Source: Girardinichthys multiradiatus (Eukaryota; Chordata; Actinopteri; Cyprinodontiformes; Goodeidae). Taken from it: a stretch of DNA of 64,000 bases. The notes under the pieces were generated by a model. It did not search any database and had not been told where the DNA came from. It saw nothing but the letters and a program-made list of their open reading frames with translations. This document shows, in pieces, positions 50,501-60,473 of this stretch. Location of the stretch: assembly GCF_021462225.1 (NCBI RefSeq), contig NC_061804.1, forward strand, positions 13,992,740 to 14,056,739. Reading direction: 5' to 3'. The position numbers were made by a program, and so were the translations under genes. Numbering within the stretch: the first letter of the stretch is position 1; each line of letters starts with the position of its first letter.

Positions 50501-53500
50501 TGAGGTGTACAGAGTGAAGAGGAATGGTGAGAGTACAGTCCCCTGTTGTGCTCCTGTGCTGCTGACTACCTGGTTAGACTCACAACCCTTCAGTCTCACA
50601 AACTGCGCTCTGTTTGTCAAGTAGTCTTTGATCCAGGAGAAAAATGGTTGGGCCAGTTTATATCTGGCATAACATTGGCAAACCTCAAACAAGTCAGTAA
50701 ATCCCTAAAATGTATACCTTCTTAAAAAAAGCCCCAAAGTTTACCAAGTCATCTGCCTTGTTAGATATAACCCTACCATACATGTCACTGCTGGATGTCT
50801 CCCATCCCATGCATGAAGCTGTTGCAGACCTGGAGAGCTCTTTTCAGGGACATCCTATAGGTGCACAAAAGAGTGTTATCATAGATCCTTCCTCCCAGTA
50901 ACTGTTAGACTTCATAACCATCACTGCTCCCAACAAAAAGTATTTACATCCCTGCTATTATTTGCACAGTTTTCCATTTCTTGTAAATAGTTTATTGTGT
51001 TTTATGCACAAATATACATGCACAGTTGTATTTTTTTTTTAAATATCCCACTCAGTGACAATTGTTTTTTTATATGAGGGGATTATTTTGAATATCTGCA
51101 CAGTTCTTTCCATGTGCTGTAAATTTGCCCTTACTGTACAGTCTCTTATTCTTATTTTCTGTTTTTATAATTTTTCATTTGTGTGAATCTGCATGCTTCA
51201 ACTTGTCTAACACTTTGCTACTGGTACACCTGAATTTCCACACTGAGGGGCAGTAAAGTTTATTTCTATTCTAATACCACCTTTACTATTTCAAAAAAGA
51301 TAAAGATCATAAGAACTACATGACCTGCTGTGGTGTAGTCATTGCTAGTGAAACAGAGTTAACTTGTTAATTTTGGTTTATGAGCACTGCTATTCTTCAC
51401 CCATGTCAAATTGCATGGGATGATCTCTAACCTTCCTCCACATGGTCTTCATCAGATCCTTGTTGGATATTATCCCAACCTTTCAAAATATTCCTAATTC
51501 CTATACATTCTCATACCCTGAATCCCCCATCACTATCTATTCTCACCTCACTCTCTCCTAAAGTTTCATGGCACGCTTCATCCATGACCCCACTCATTTT
51601 TCATTCCAATCCTTCTCCAAATCCAAGTGTTTAGAGCCAACAGGCTAATTAAACAGAATCTACACAGATGGATGGGAGAAATAGAGACAGACATATTTCA
51701 TTAATAAATTATTTTGTGTTTAAACTAAATACTCTGTCATTTGTGCTTCAAATTTTTCCCCAACAGGAACACCCTCACCATCGCCTACTATGCTCTTTCC
51801 CTCAACACGGCTAACCTCCATGGAAATCCATTCTTCAACTGTTTCTTGTCCGCTGTGGTAGAGATGCCAGCCTACGGTTTGTCGTGGGTTATGTTTCGCT
51901 GGTGTCCCAGACGGCTCAGTGTTTCCTCTACACTTTTTGCAGGAGGATTGTTTATATTGATCATACAGCTCATACCCGCACGTATGACATTACAGCTTGT
52001 AAAATCTTATATTAAACCCTGGTGTATCAGAATTTCATACCCAATTTTCATCCATTTTATATTTCATTCCCTGCAGACTTGGTTGTTCTATCCATAACAT
52101 TCGAGATGATGGGGAAGTTTTCTGTGTCGACTGTTTTTGCTGTTGTGTATGCCTACACAGCAGAACTGTACCCAACTGTGCTGAGGAATACAGCTGTGGG
52201 AGCCTGCTCCACAGCCTCCAGAATTGGCAGTATCATTGCTCCATACTTCATCTACTTAAGTAAGTGCCATCATATTCCCTTAGTCTTGAAAAAATCCACC
52301 TAATTCAATCTCAGTTTAAACCCAGCTGTTCTATGAAGGTTTCAGGGCACATTACGTTGAACACATTATCGCTATGGTGATTAATGTCGGTGGTGGTATC
52401 ATGTTGTGGGGATGCTTTCTTCAGCAGGGACAGAGAAGCAGGTCAGCGTTGATGGGATCAAGAAAGCTTGGGACACATGTCACAACTTCCACAGTGTTCT
52501 CAGATTTTTAAAAGACTTGGAGTTCAAACTAACACACTGGTTTCCACAGATTATTGTTATACTACTAAAAATTCGTCACACACTTAACAACTGTGCCTAC
52601 TGAGGGATAATAGATCACAAGATTTCTCAAACCAACAAAAGCAAACTTTTGTTTTTTAACATGTCCTGTCATGGTATTTCAGGCATATCATATAGAGAAG
52701 CTGGTTGCCTACATGTCTCGAATTTGGCAGCTCTTCATTTGCAGTTAGGTTGGAAATCCTTTTACACTACTTGACTGCGTCCAGATGCTGCTCAAAAAGT
52801 CCAAACAAGTTAGTGTGACTGCGACTGACGTCGGGTTAGCTCCCATTACTTACTTGAAGAAACCAGTAGTCACCGTCTCACACTAACAGATTTTTGTGCC
52901 AACTCGCTCTGCCGACTGTACTCGGCTTCTGAAACTTTTCCTAACTGATAATCAAGGGTAGAATCAGTTAAAAGTTCCTAAACATGCAACTACAGCTACA
53001 GTGGGATGGTCTTGCAAGCTTTTAGATGGGTCTACCAATACAAATATTTAGGTCAAAAAAGCTGAAAATCAGCGCTCAAGTACTTGAGTTTGAGACACCC
53101 AGTTTAGATCAAAGAAGCATGTGTTAGAGTGGCCCGGTCAAGGCCCAGACCAACCCATGCTATTTGCCTCAGCTTGAGCAATGTGCACACAACACTTGTT
53201 AGGTATTTTATTTTGTAAAAAAAACCTGTGCCATTTTCCTTCCACTTCCACATTATGCATTGGTTTATGTTGGTCTATCCCAATAAGTTACATTGAAGTT
53301 TATGGTTCTAACCAAATAACATGTTACATTAATACTATTGAAAGCAGAAGCACAGTTATCTGGCTCACATATTTAGCATTAAATTTAATGAAGCTGGTAG
53401 GGAGAGCAACAAACTGGAAAAGAAAATCAGAACACTAGCTCACCAACTTTTTCATTGAATGAAACCTTCACAAGTGAAGACATTGCTGATCTACGTCCTC

Positions 53501-56500
53501 CAACAGCTTCATCCAGGGGCTCATTGGGTGGCAAGCCAAATCAGAAGTTTGAAGGCCTCAAAGTAGTGTCTCAGGTTTTATTCAGCTGTTTTGCCAGTGG
53601 CATTCTTCTCTGTTTTTTTATTTTTTATTCTTGTCCTCACAAACCACCAGGCCCAGACCTGTATCTCATTGGACAAATTATGGTGCCTGCTCATGTTCAC
53701 CAGGTACCTTTACTGCTTCGCAATAGGACAGTGCTAGTGTTCAGCTTCACCACTACCAATTCTCAGTAGAACAAAATGTCTAAGAATGTAGCATAAATTA
53801 TACAATTACTCTTATTTTGAGTTATTGCATCTTATTCTTAACTGCCTCTGTTTGTGACCTAGTAAAAAACACATTTAGTTTTAGAAAAGGACCCTGTAAA
53901 AAATAAAAGCATACCTGTTATTTACCCACTTTGCATTTTTTGAGTTCTGTTTTTCATTTGTTTTTAGCACAACTGTTTCTTACCACTGATTGTAGACAAT
54001 TTTGCTTCCCATCATCTCTGATTTGATGGTTCACCACAGGAACCTATTCCGTCTCCCTGCCATACATCCTAGTGGGAAGCCTCACAGCTTTGACTGGACT
54101 GCTGAGCCTTCTTCTTCCTGAGAGCTTTGGAATGCCTTTGCCAGACACCATCAGTCACATGCAAAGCTTTCCTGGGTAATAGAAAACCACCTCTTTCCCA
54201 TTGACGGGCATTGATTTAGCATTTGTTTGGATGTTTTTGGGCCTTTACTGTATTTTTTAACTGAAATATTTAATTTAATAATTTTAAAGCACAAAACACC
54301 CCTGAGAACAAAGTTAAAAACACAAAAACACATGGATGAAATGATTCTCTGGCAGACTTATACATGTGTGACCTTTCTTGATACAATTTAACAAGAAACA
54401 TTTTCCAACTGGTACGAAACACTTTCAACTGGCTGTGACACTGTATGATACACACAATATTATGCTGCAATGAAGGGTCAGTGGCACAATCCAATAATAG
54501 TCTTTCTGCATGGAGTTTGCATGTTCTCACCATGCATGTGTTGGTACACATATGCATACATATAATTATTTAAATACATTTGGAGATGCATGTGTTAAAT
54601 AAATAAATAGACATTGTTTTAAAATCTTTAATCTCAGAGTCATTAATATAAATTCAGAGTCTTACATAAACATTTGATTCATTTATGTATTTTATATCCT
54701 GCGCTGAAGCACAACATGAATCTTTCAGCCTCACCCGTCAAAGTCAGTGGGTGGGGCTAACACTGCTGTACACAAGGTGATTGATCTGCAGTTGAGTTAC
54801 TGTTCGGATTAGTCTGAACTTCAGTGTCTTTTTGCCACTGAAATAATTGCATAGGATTTTATGTATATTGAATCAAGTTCTTAATTGAATATGTTCATAT
54901 TCAAACTTTGGATAAATTATTGAAATATTTAAATAATTGTAGATATATTTATCTTCTTTAATTATTTAGTGTATTTATTACTAGTTTTATTTAAATGATC
55001 ACATTTTATATTAATTTATTAGTAATGATAAAAACGTGTTAGTGCCTCATTCAGTTATTAGAGTGGCTCCTTGGCTCCTCCATTTGCCGAAGGCAAGCAG
55101 GTAACCAAAACCCAAGAAAGATTTCATTTCCAGAAATATTTTGTGATATTTTTGACTTTTAAAAACATTTTAGCTTTCTATATGAGAATCAGCTTTAAAT
55201 TGTTAACCTGGCACTACGTTTATGCACAAGCATGAGCTGTTTTGGTGTTGTAGAATATTACAGAACAACTCAGAAGACACCCTGAGGGGAACACTGTTTT
55301 TACCTGCTGAACTAGTATTTTCTGTTTGTAGCACATTTAAATGCAAACGTTCTTAAACATGTACACCCCACCACCCCTCAGACAAGTCGTTAATCACTTG
55401 TTAAACATTCCACATTTAGTTAGGTAAACTAATGCAAACGTTCTGTAAGTACGCAATGAACATCTCAAATGAGCTTGGAAGTATAACATTTGCAAAATAA
55501 TTAGCAGTCTCTTTTTTTATTTAAATTGGATGGAAACATGCAAAAATAATTATTACAGAGAGAAAGACGAACAGGTTAGCTCCCTGTATCGTCATTGCTC
55601 TAACACAGCCATGATTACATTTTCCTTACGGGCTGCTGGCTGTTAAAACAAAAACAATATGTATTCAAAAGGAAGGAAAATCATTTAGCTACAAGCATTC
55701 AAACTCCTATCAACATGCCAACAGTTATGTTTGTTGTAGCATTATGCTCTGTGGCTGTTTTGTATGAGGGGTCAAATGAACAAAAATTAACTTGTAATGA
55801 ATTGAAGGTGTGAAATACTGAACTTGGTAAAAGTGAATACTGTTAAAACCAACGCATGATTCATATCGCCTCTGTGAAAATTTGAATCTGGGAATTTTGA
55901 GGTCATTATAACATGGAAAACATTAATGTTATAAATGTTAAGGGTATCAAATTTAATGTTGCCTGTTTTCATTCACAGCCTTGATTTTAGCGCCTCCATT
56001 TTTACCACTTTAGTTTTATCATTCATCGCGTTCACAGTGTTCACAGTGTAATTTTTGTTACTTCCGTTACACCTGAATATGGCAGCAGCCCAGGCGGAGT
56101 GTAGTGCGTGACCCACAATTTCCCATGATTCATTACGGATGGAAGCGGATTGGTTAGCTCGGGCACCTGTGGTGGACGATGGTGGCGAAAATTGTGAATA
56201 AACATGGAAATAATACACTTTCTGTGACCCCAAATAAACTTTTAATATTTTTTAGGCAAGAAGGTAGGTATGTTGAACTCAAATATCTGCTCAGTTTATG
56301 AAGATTCCACTTAATTTAAAAAAAGGTACGGCGATTCTCGGCGCCTGTTCGCTTTGGCAGCTGTCAGCCGACCGAGCAGCATTCGCTCCCTCTTCCGGAG
56401 AAGGTGTCTGATTCCCGTGTTGAACCTACCGCTGGGTTTAACTACTAGGTGGAATAGTGGAACTCACATTTGTCATTGTCTTTTTCCTTGAAATAAACCA

Positions 56501-57650
56501 TTGAAAAGATACAAACAAAAGTGTATGTCGGACTCTTTTAAATAACAGGCTACTGCCTAAACCACAAACCCATGGTGCACATCAGTGATTGAGTTTGGTC
56601 CTTAGTTTGGTTGATTTGTTTCCTTTGAAAAATAGTAATATAGAAAGAAAGCTGTATTCTGATCTAATGGAAGTAACAAAAATGACACTGTGAACGTGAT
56701 GATTGATAAAACTGAAGTGGTAAAAATGGAGGTGCTAAAATCAAGGCAGTGAATGAAAACAGGCAACATTAAATTTGATAACCTTGATATTCATAACATT
56801 AATATTTACCATGTTATCATTTTAATGACCTCCATATTCACGGATTCTACTTTTCACAGAGGTGATATAAATCACATGTTGGTTTTTACGGCACTCAATT
56901 TTACCATGATTAGCCTTTCACACCAATTCATTTTATTTCAAGTTAATTTTTGTTACTCTGACCCCTCATACAATATGGCCCAAAAATGTTATCACAATTA
57001 TTTTGCAGTAATTATTGCAACAACGATGTAATTAATGATGACAAGTATTCAAAAAATCCTCTGGGCCTTTTAGGCCAAATTATTGTCACAGAAACAGTCA
57101 GAGGGCCAATAACACAGAGCCTGGTTGTCGTTTTCATTAGCTGTAAGCCGACATTATCAAGACTGAAGAACAATGCCCTGAATAAATGTTATCTCTTCAT
57201 GTAATGCATGTATTTGAGTCAAAATTTTGAACTCAATTGCTTTTCAATGATACTGAGATACACTAGCAAGTCTAAATGATAACCCAAAATCAATCAAAAT
57301 TGACATCAAGCCTGTTTGTCTGATGAATAAAACAATAGTAAAATAAAACTTGGATGTAGCCTTTTCAGTGTCTCAGCTTATTCAATTGTAAATAGTAAAA
57401 GATAAGTAATCAATGATAAAATGCAAAGTTTCCCTTGATTCTAAGGTTCAGAGGACCTATTATTATTTTAATGACTGATATCAGACAGTGTTCTCACTTT
57501 GATGAGTCAGTAATCTGACTGGATAAATGTACATTTCTTTTCTCTTCCAGATGTTGTCAGAAAAGACCTTATGTCATCACCGACAATAAGGAACAGGAAA
57601 GTGCTGCTGAAGAAATGTCTCTTGCGAGACAGAGTGTCACTCAAAACTAA
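41591..57650 (+). CDS. slc22a4/slc22a5-like: SLC22 OCTN-like transporter, gene C (complete, 10 exons, 574 aa)
   Basis: Second complete OCTN-like transporter, a tandem paralogue of gene B. Exons: 41591-42025, 42456-42559, 43685-43839, 43920-44091, 45659-45785, 47915-48012, 51767-51981, 52077-52259, 54040-54175, 57551-57650 (TAA). The sum is 1725 bases, open throughout, with the same exon lengths and phases as gene B except the last exon. Visible motifs: [98 protein letters not shown]. Differences from gene B include LFW for LWW at the end of exon 4, GAEILGPQ at the GTEILGKS position, and a C-terminus ending SVTQN with no PDZ ligand. The last 204 bases of exon 1 are almost identical to gene B. 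Introns hold an L2-like LINE fragment, a solo LTR, LINE fragments, a Tc1 remnant and a foldback element. A poly(A) signal lies 276 bases after the stop. Confidence 0.93.
44165..45075 (+). mobile_element. L2-type LINE 3' fragment
   Basis: 5'-truncated plus-strand RT C-terminal region in intron 4 of gene [14 protein letters not shown] (the YADD box reads YAND), [34 protein letters not shown], then after a frameshift [31 protein letters not shown] and LASLHWL. These are the usual L2 landmarks. It is truncated and frameshifted, without a recognised tail. Confidence 0.75.
46420..46620 (-). other. Exon-like fragment, possible relict of a DNA transposon gene
   Basis: A 66-codon minus frame reads [20 protein letters not shown] and [14 protein letters not shown] and is followed by a good donor (GGTAAGC at 46434-46440). 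I do not recognise the family. It is in intron 5 of gene C in antisense orientation and may be a captured or relict exon of a mobile gene. Confidence 0.25.
49032..49799 (-). mobile_element. Probable solo LTR of an LTR retrotransposon
   Basis: Read on the minus strand, the segment begins TGTCAGGATCTGGG, has a GTACTTAAGCAGG promoter-like stretch, a poly(A) signal (plus-strand TTTATT at 49086-49091) and ends ...GGGTCTGA. It is flanked by ATACC (49027-49031) and ATCCC (49800-49804), a 4/5 match to a 5-base target duplication. No gag, pol or primer-binding site is adjacent, so it is a solo LTR. The family is probably Ty3/gypsy, from style only. Intron 6 of gene C. Confidence 0.6.
50465..50642 (-). 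mobile_element. Fragment of the 9977-13240 LINE family
   Basis: 178-base minus-strand match to the RT segment at about 10779-10945: [18 protein letters not shown] and [19 protein letters not shown]. It keeps the Gln codon after SD-F where the larger copy has a TAG stop, which shows that stop is a private mutation. Intron 6 of gene C. Confidence 0.75.
50740..51285 (+). mobile_element. 3' end of a Rex/CR1-like LINE
   Basis: Plus-strand relict: a C-terminal coding piece ([16 protein letters not shown] near 50797-50845), then a 3' UTR ending CACACTGAGGGGCAGTAAAG with TTTATTTCTATTCTA, the tail type of Rex1-like elements. 5' truncated. Intron 6 of gene C. Confidence 0.5.
52330..53340 (+). mobile_element. 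Degenerate Tc1-like remnant (CCTTGCAAAA family)
   Basis: Plus-strand relict with GTATCATGTTGTGGGGATGC followed by CAGCAGGGACAGAGAAGCAG, a transposase core around 53085-53165 (AAGCATGTGTTAGAGTGGCC), and a 3' part with CCTTCCACTTCCACATTATGC. Many indels. Intron 8 of gene C. Confidence 0.55.
54500..54540 (+). repeat. Short SINE fragment
   Basis: TCTTTCTGCATGGAGTTTGC and following bases match the body of the 59262 repeat. Intron 9 of gene C. Confidence 0.5.
55762..56972. mobile_element. Foldback element with about 300-base arms and an unrelated core
   Basis: Left arm about 55762-56070 and right arm about 56666-56972 are imperfect inverted copies: the left begins TGTATGAGGGGTCAAATG and the right ends GACCCCTCATACA. 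The roughly 600-base core includes GC-richer sequence (about 56327-56450), two AATAAA hexamers and CCACAATTTCCCATGATTC. No transposase is present. Direct target duplications were not identified. It lies in intron 9 of gene C. Superfamily unknown. Confidence 0.75.
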
Positions 57651-57925
57651 CCAAACATATGGCTGACTGTAAATTCTGGGCATGTCTGTTTGGAACAGAA
57701 ACTGCACAGAGAATATGTCCTATCCATGTATATGTAAAATTACTTTTCTACACATTGACAGTGGTTCTACACAAAGCGTTTATTTTTATTTTTTTTTAGA
57801 ACATCTCGTTTACATCAAGTTAAAGTGCATTCTGATCATTATACTGTAGTTGTTCATCTCTGCCGTTGTTACTAACAATGCACTGGTTAAATTCTTTTGT
57901 GCAGTTCTGTAAGTAACTGTTCTCC

Positions 57926-57931
57926 AATAAA
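57926..57931 (+). promoter_or_regulatory. Poly(A) signal of gene C
   Basis: Canonical AATAAA, 276 bases downstream of the gene C stop at 57650, in AT-rich sequence with T-rich stretches shortly after. Probable 3' end of the transcript at roughly 57,945-57,960. Confidence 0.6.
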
Positions 57932-58427
57932 TGATGGATTTGTAAATCCTTATTACACTGTTTTGATCATTTTTTCTCATACTATATTTTAGAGCAATTT
58001 TCTATTGTATAAATTTTTTCTGCCATCTCACCTTATCCAAATATTCACTTATAATTTTATGGTTTGCAATGAATTGAATTACAATTTCAGGCAAGTTCAT
58101 TTTGTACAACATTGTTGTGGTTTATGGAAGCTAAGGAAGGAGAAGTTGCCTTAATTTCACAAATTCCCAAAAACAAAAACTTTTGTTGAACATAAATTCA
58201 GTAAACAGATAGAGAACAGTACATTACTAAGGAAGGTTGGATGTACATGGTAATTTGGAGGGAATTTCGTTAAGAATTACGGTCAACATGGCAGATTGTC
58301 ACAGATTACTGGTAATACAACTGGTACTGAGGTTTCAGTTCTGTTGATGCAGGGACACCTTATCCTGTGGTAGAGAGACAAAAACACAAGCGAGCACAAG
58401 CTGAATTGAACTGTTACACATGCACAT

Positions 58428-58430
<3 letters not shown>
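57932..58430. other. Downstream flank of gene C, nothing recognised
   Basis: AT-rich sequence after the poly(A) signal; no feature seen. Confidence 0.4.

Positions 58431-58432
<2 letters not shown>

Positions 58433-58468
<36 letters not shown>
58433..58468. repeat. (AT)n microsatellite
   Basis: About 17 TA dinucleotides. Confidence 0.9.
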
Positions 58469-58472
<4 letters not shown>

Positions 58473-58754
58473 TAACTAAATTACAGCTAGGTGTTTTAGA
58501 GGTGTAGTAGCATGCTCATAGTAGCCTAAATTAAACCTTACTCTAAATAAGGCACAACCGGTCAAAATCGGTTCATCATTTGGTTTTACCGCCATCCGGT
58601 GGTTGATTGTGAGCATTACATCACCACAACTAAGCATGAAACACTTGTTGATGTTACAAATATCTAAATAAAGAATGCAATTTAGTTTATTTTTTTAAAT
58701 GTGTATGGGTATATAAGAGTTTAAACATTTGAAAATCTCTGCATTTATTAATTT

Positions 58755-58950
58755 AAGTCAAGTCAAGGCAAGTTTATTTATATAGCGATTTTCAGCAACA
58801 AGGCACTTTAGACCCAACATATAAGTATGTGTCTGTGTGCTTCTGAATGCCTGTTACTTTGCTGCTAAAACTCTGAAATGTCCTCACTGAGGGACAAACA
58901 AGGATTAATCCGTTCTCTTCTCTTCTATTCTATTACATTACATTATTTAA
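58755..58950 (+). repeat. LINE-tail-like dispersed repeat sequence
   Basis: Contains AAGTCAAGGCAAGTTTATTT ATATAGC-type sequence, then TCCTCACTGAGGGACAAACAAGG followed by TTCTC/TATTC repeats, resembling Rex-type LINE 3' tails. No coding part. Confidence 0.4.
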
Positions 58951-58979
58951 GGTAATGCTTGAACCTTTATGGAAAACAA

Positions 58980-59140
58980 AAATAGGGGAAGCAGGGGGCA
59001 TTATATTGTGGGCGTGTTTTTCTACATAAAGAGCTGGTGAAAATTAACCGAGTTAAACCAGTGCTGTTTGAAAGGATTGGGTGAAATTCCAGCATACTAT
59101 TGTGAGAAGTTTGTGGAAGTAAAACCAAGTCAAATGTCAC
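58980..59140 (+). mobile_element. Small Tc1-like fragment
   Basis: GGGCATTATATTGTGGGCGTG and AAATTCCAGCATACTATTGTG match the middle and C-terminal coding parts of the family at 26095, joined by a large deletion. Confidence 0.4.
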
Positions 59141-59261
59141 TTTTCCACTGGCTCTATTTAGGCTGGCTCCACTCCATCAGCCCGCTTTGCCATTTCAGTT
59201 TTGTTGTGTCTGTACCTACGTTTTTTGAAAAGGAATTTTACTATTTACAAATTATAAACCG

Positions 59262-59605
59262 GGCTGCACGGTGGTGCAGTTGGTAGCACTGTTGCCTTGC
59301 AGCAAGAAGGTTCTGGGTTTGACTCCCGGCCAGGGGTCTTTCTGCATGGAGTTTGCATGTTCTCCCCGTGCATGCGTGGGTTCTCACCAGGTACTCTGGC
59401 TTCCTCCCAAAGACATGTCTGTTAGGTTAATTGGTCTCTCTAAATTGCCCTTAAGTGTGTGCATGGTTGTTTGTGTGTTGCCCTGCGATGGACTGGTGAC
59501 CTGTCCAGGGTGTACCCCTCCTCCCACCCATAGACTGCTGGAGATATGCACCAGCTTCCCCACGACCCACTATGGAAGAAGCAGTAGAAAATGAATGACT
59601 GACAA
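59262..59605 (+). repeat. tRNA-like SINE-type repeat, longest copy
   Basis: Starts GGGCTGCACGGTGGTGCAG, A-box-like GCAGTTGGTAGCACTG, B box GGTTTGACTCC (59316-59326, one or two changes from consensus), body to GGGTGTACCCC and end near GAAGCAGTAGAAAATGAATG. It differs from 16636-16964 mainly by an extra CATGCGTGGG...CTTCC segment that is deleted there. No clear target duplication seen. Confidence 0.75.
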
Positions 59606-60473
59606 ATTATAAACCATGCCTAAGGGTGGAAAAAAAACATATCAGCCGAATTAACACGCAGGTGGGAACGCTGTATTTAATAACGTCCTAAATTAGCTGA
59701 TCACACATAAGATCAGCTTTTCAGAGGCACATACATTTCCCCGAAAACACAAAAAAATACCATACTATGAAACAACGTGTTTGGTTCAGAAATTTATTGA
59801 CGGTCCTTAAGCGAACCAACGAAATATCCAACGTAAAACTAACGTCTACGAGGATTACTTTACACATGAAAAAAACATATTTATGTATTCTTGCATATAC
59901 AATAATAAAAACATTATTTGTATTGTATTTATAAATGTTTTTATTTTCTATTTATTTATTACTTTTTTTTTATCGTTTCACAAAGATTACTTTAATGTGA
60001 CAATGTCGTACAGTAATGTTAATAGCAGCACAGCGCATTCCAGCTATCAGTGAGTCCATGGGAACAACAACAGCTTTCATGCTGAGTGGAGCGAGACGAG
60101 TGGAGCAGAGCTGCATCCCATGGCTTAAAGCCTAATCAGAGCCAGTGGAAAAGGGTCATTACATTTCAAAGGCAATTCTTCCAAATAACAATGAAATAGA
60201 TGTCAACTTTTGAATCTATAGAATTAAAAATATGGCTTTATATTTTGTATCATTTTTGTTAAAATTTCAACATTTTAATAGAAGTATTGTTCTAAAAACA
60301 TCCTGATCTTTTAACAGGTGGGTCTGAGCAAGGTACCCTACAAACCTGATTTAGTTATATCAGTTCTTTCAGGATTTATTGTTGAAATATAGCAAGTTGT
60401 TATTTATTAAATCTTTTAGAATTTTAATGGTTTAAATTAGGTGAAAGCTGATTATAATACATGTAATACATAC
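59606..60473. other. 3' side of gene D; terminal exon not located
   Basis: On the minus strand this should hold exon 10 and the 3' UTR of gene D. The only acceptor-plus-frame candidate starts at 60345 and would add about 25 residues before TGA; it has no similarity to genes B or C, whose tails are themselves poorly conserved. No other feature seen. Confidence 0.3.

Noticed and set aside
53455..53769. 104-codon plus-strand frame in intron 8 of gene C
   Set aside because: No recognisable domain, no counterpart in gene B, next to a Tc1 relict; the spliced gene reads through exons 8-9 without it.
55787..57031. Similar small proteins encoded on both arms of the foldback element (MKTGNIKFD start)
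   Set aside because: The similarity is a consequence of the inverted repeat; AT-rich, no domain, and the two frames diverge by random changes.
60270..60345. Candidate exon 10 of gene D
   Set aside because: Acceptor and short frame exist, but there is no similarity to other family tails; kept only as an unproven possibility.
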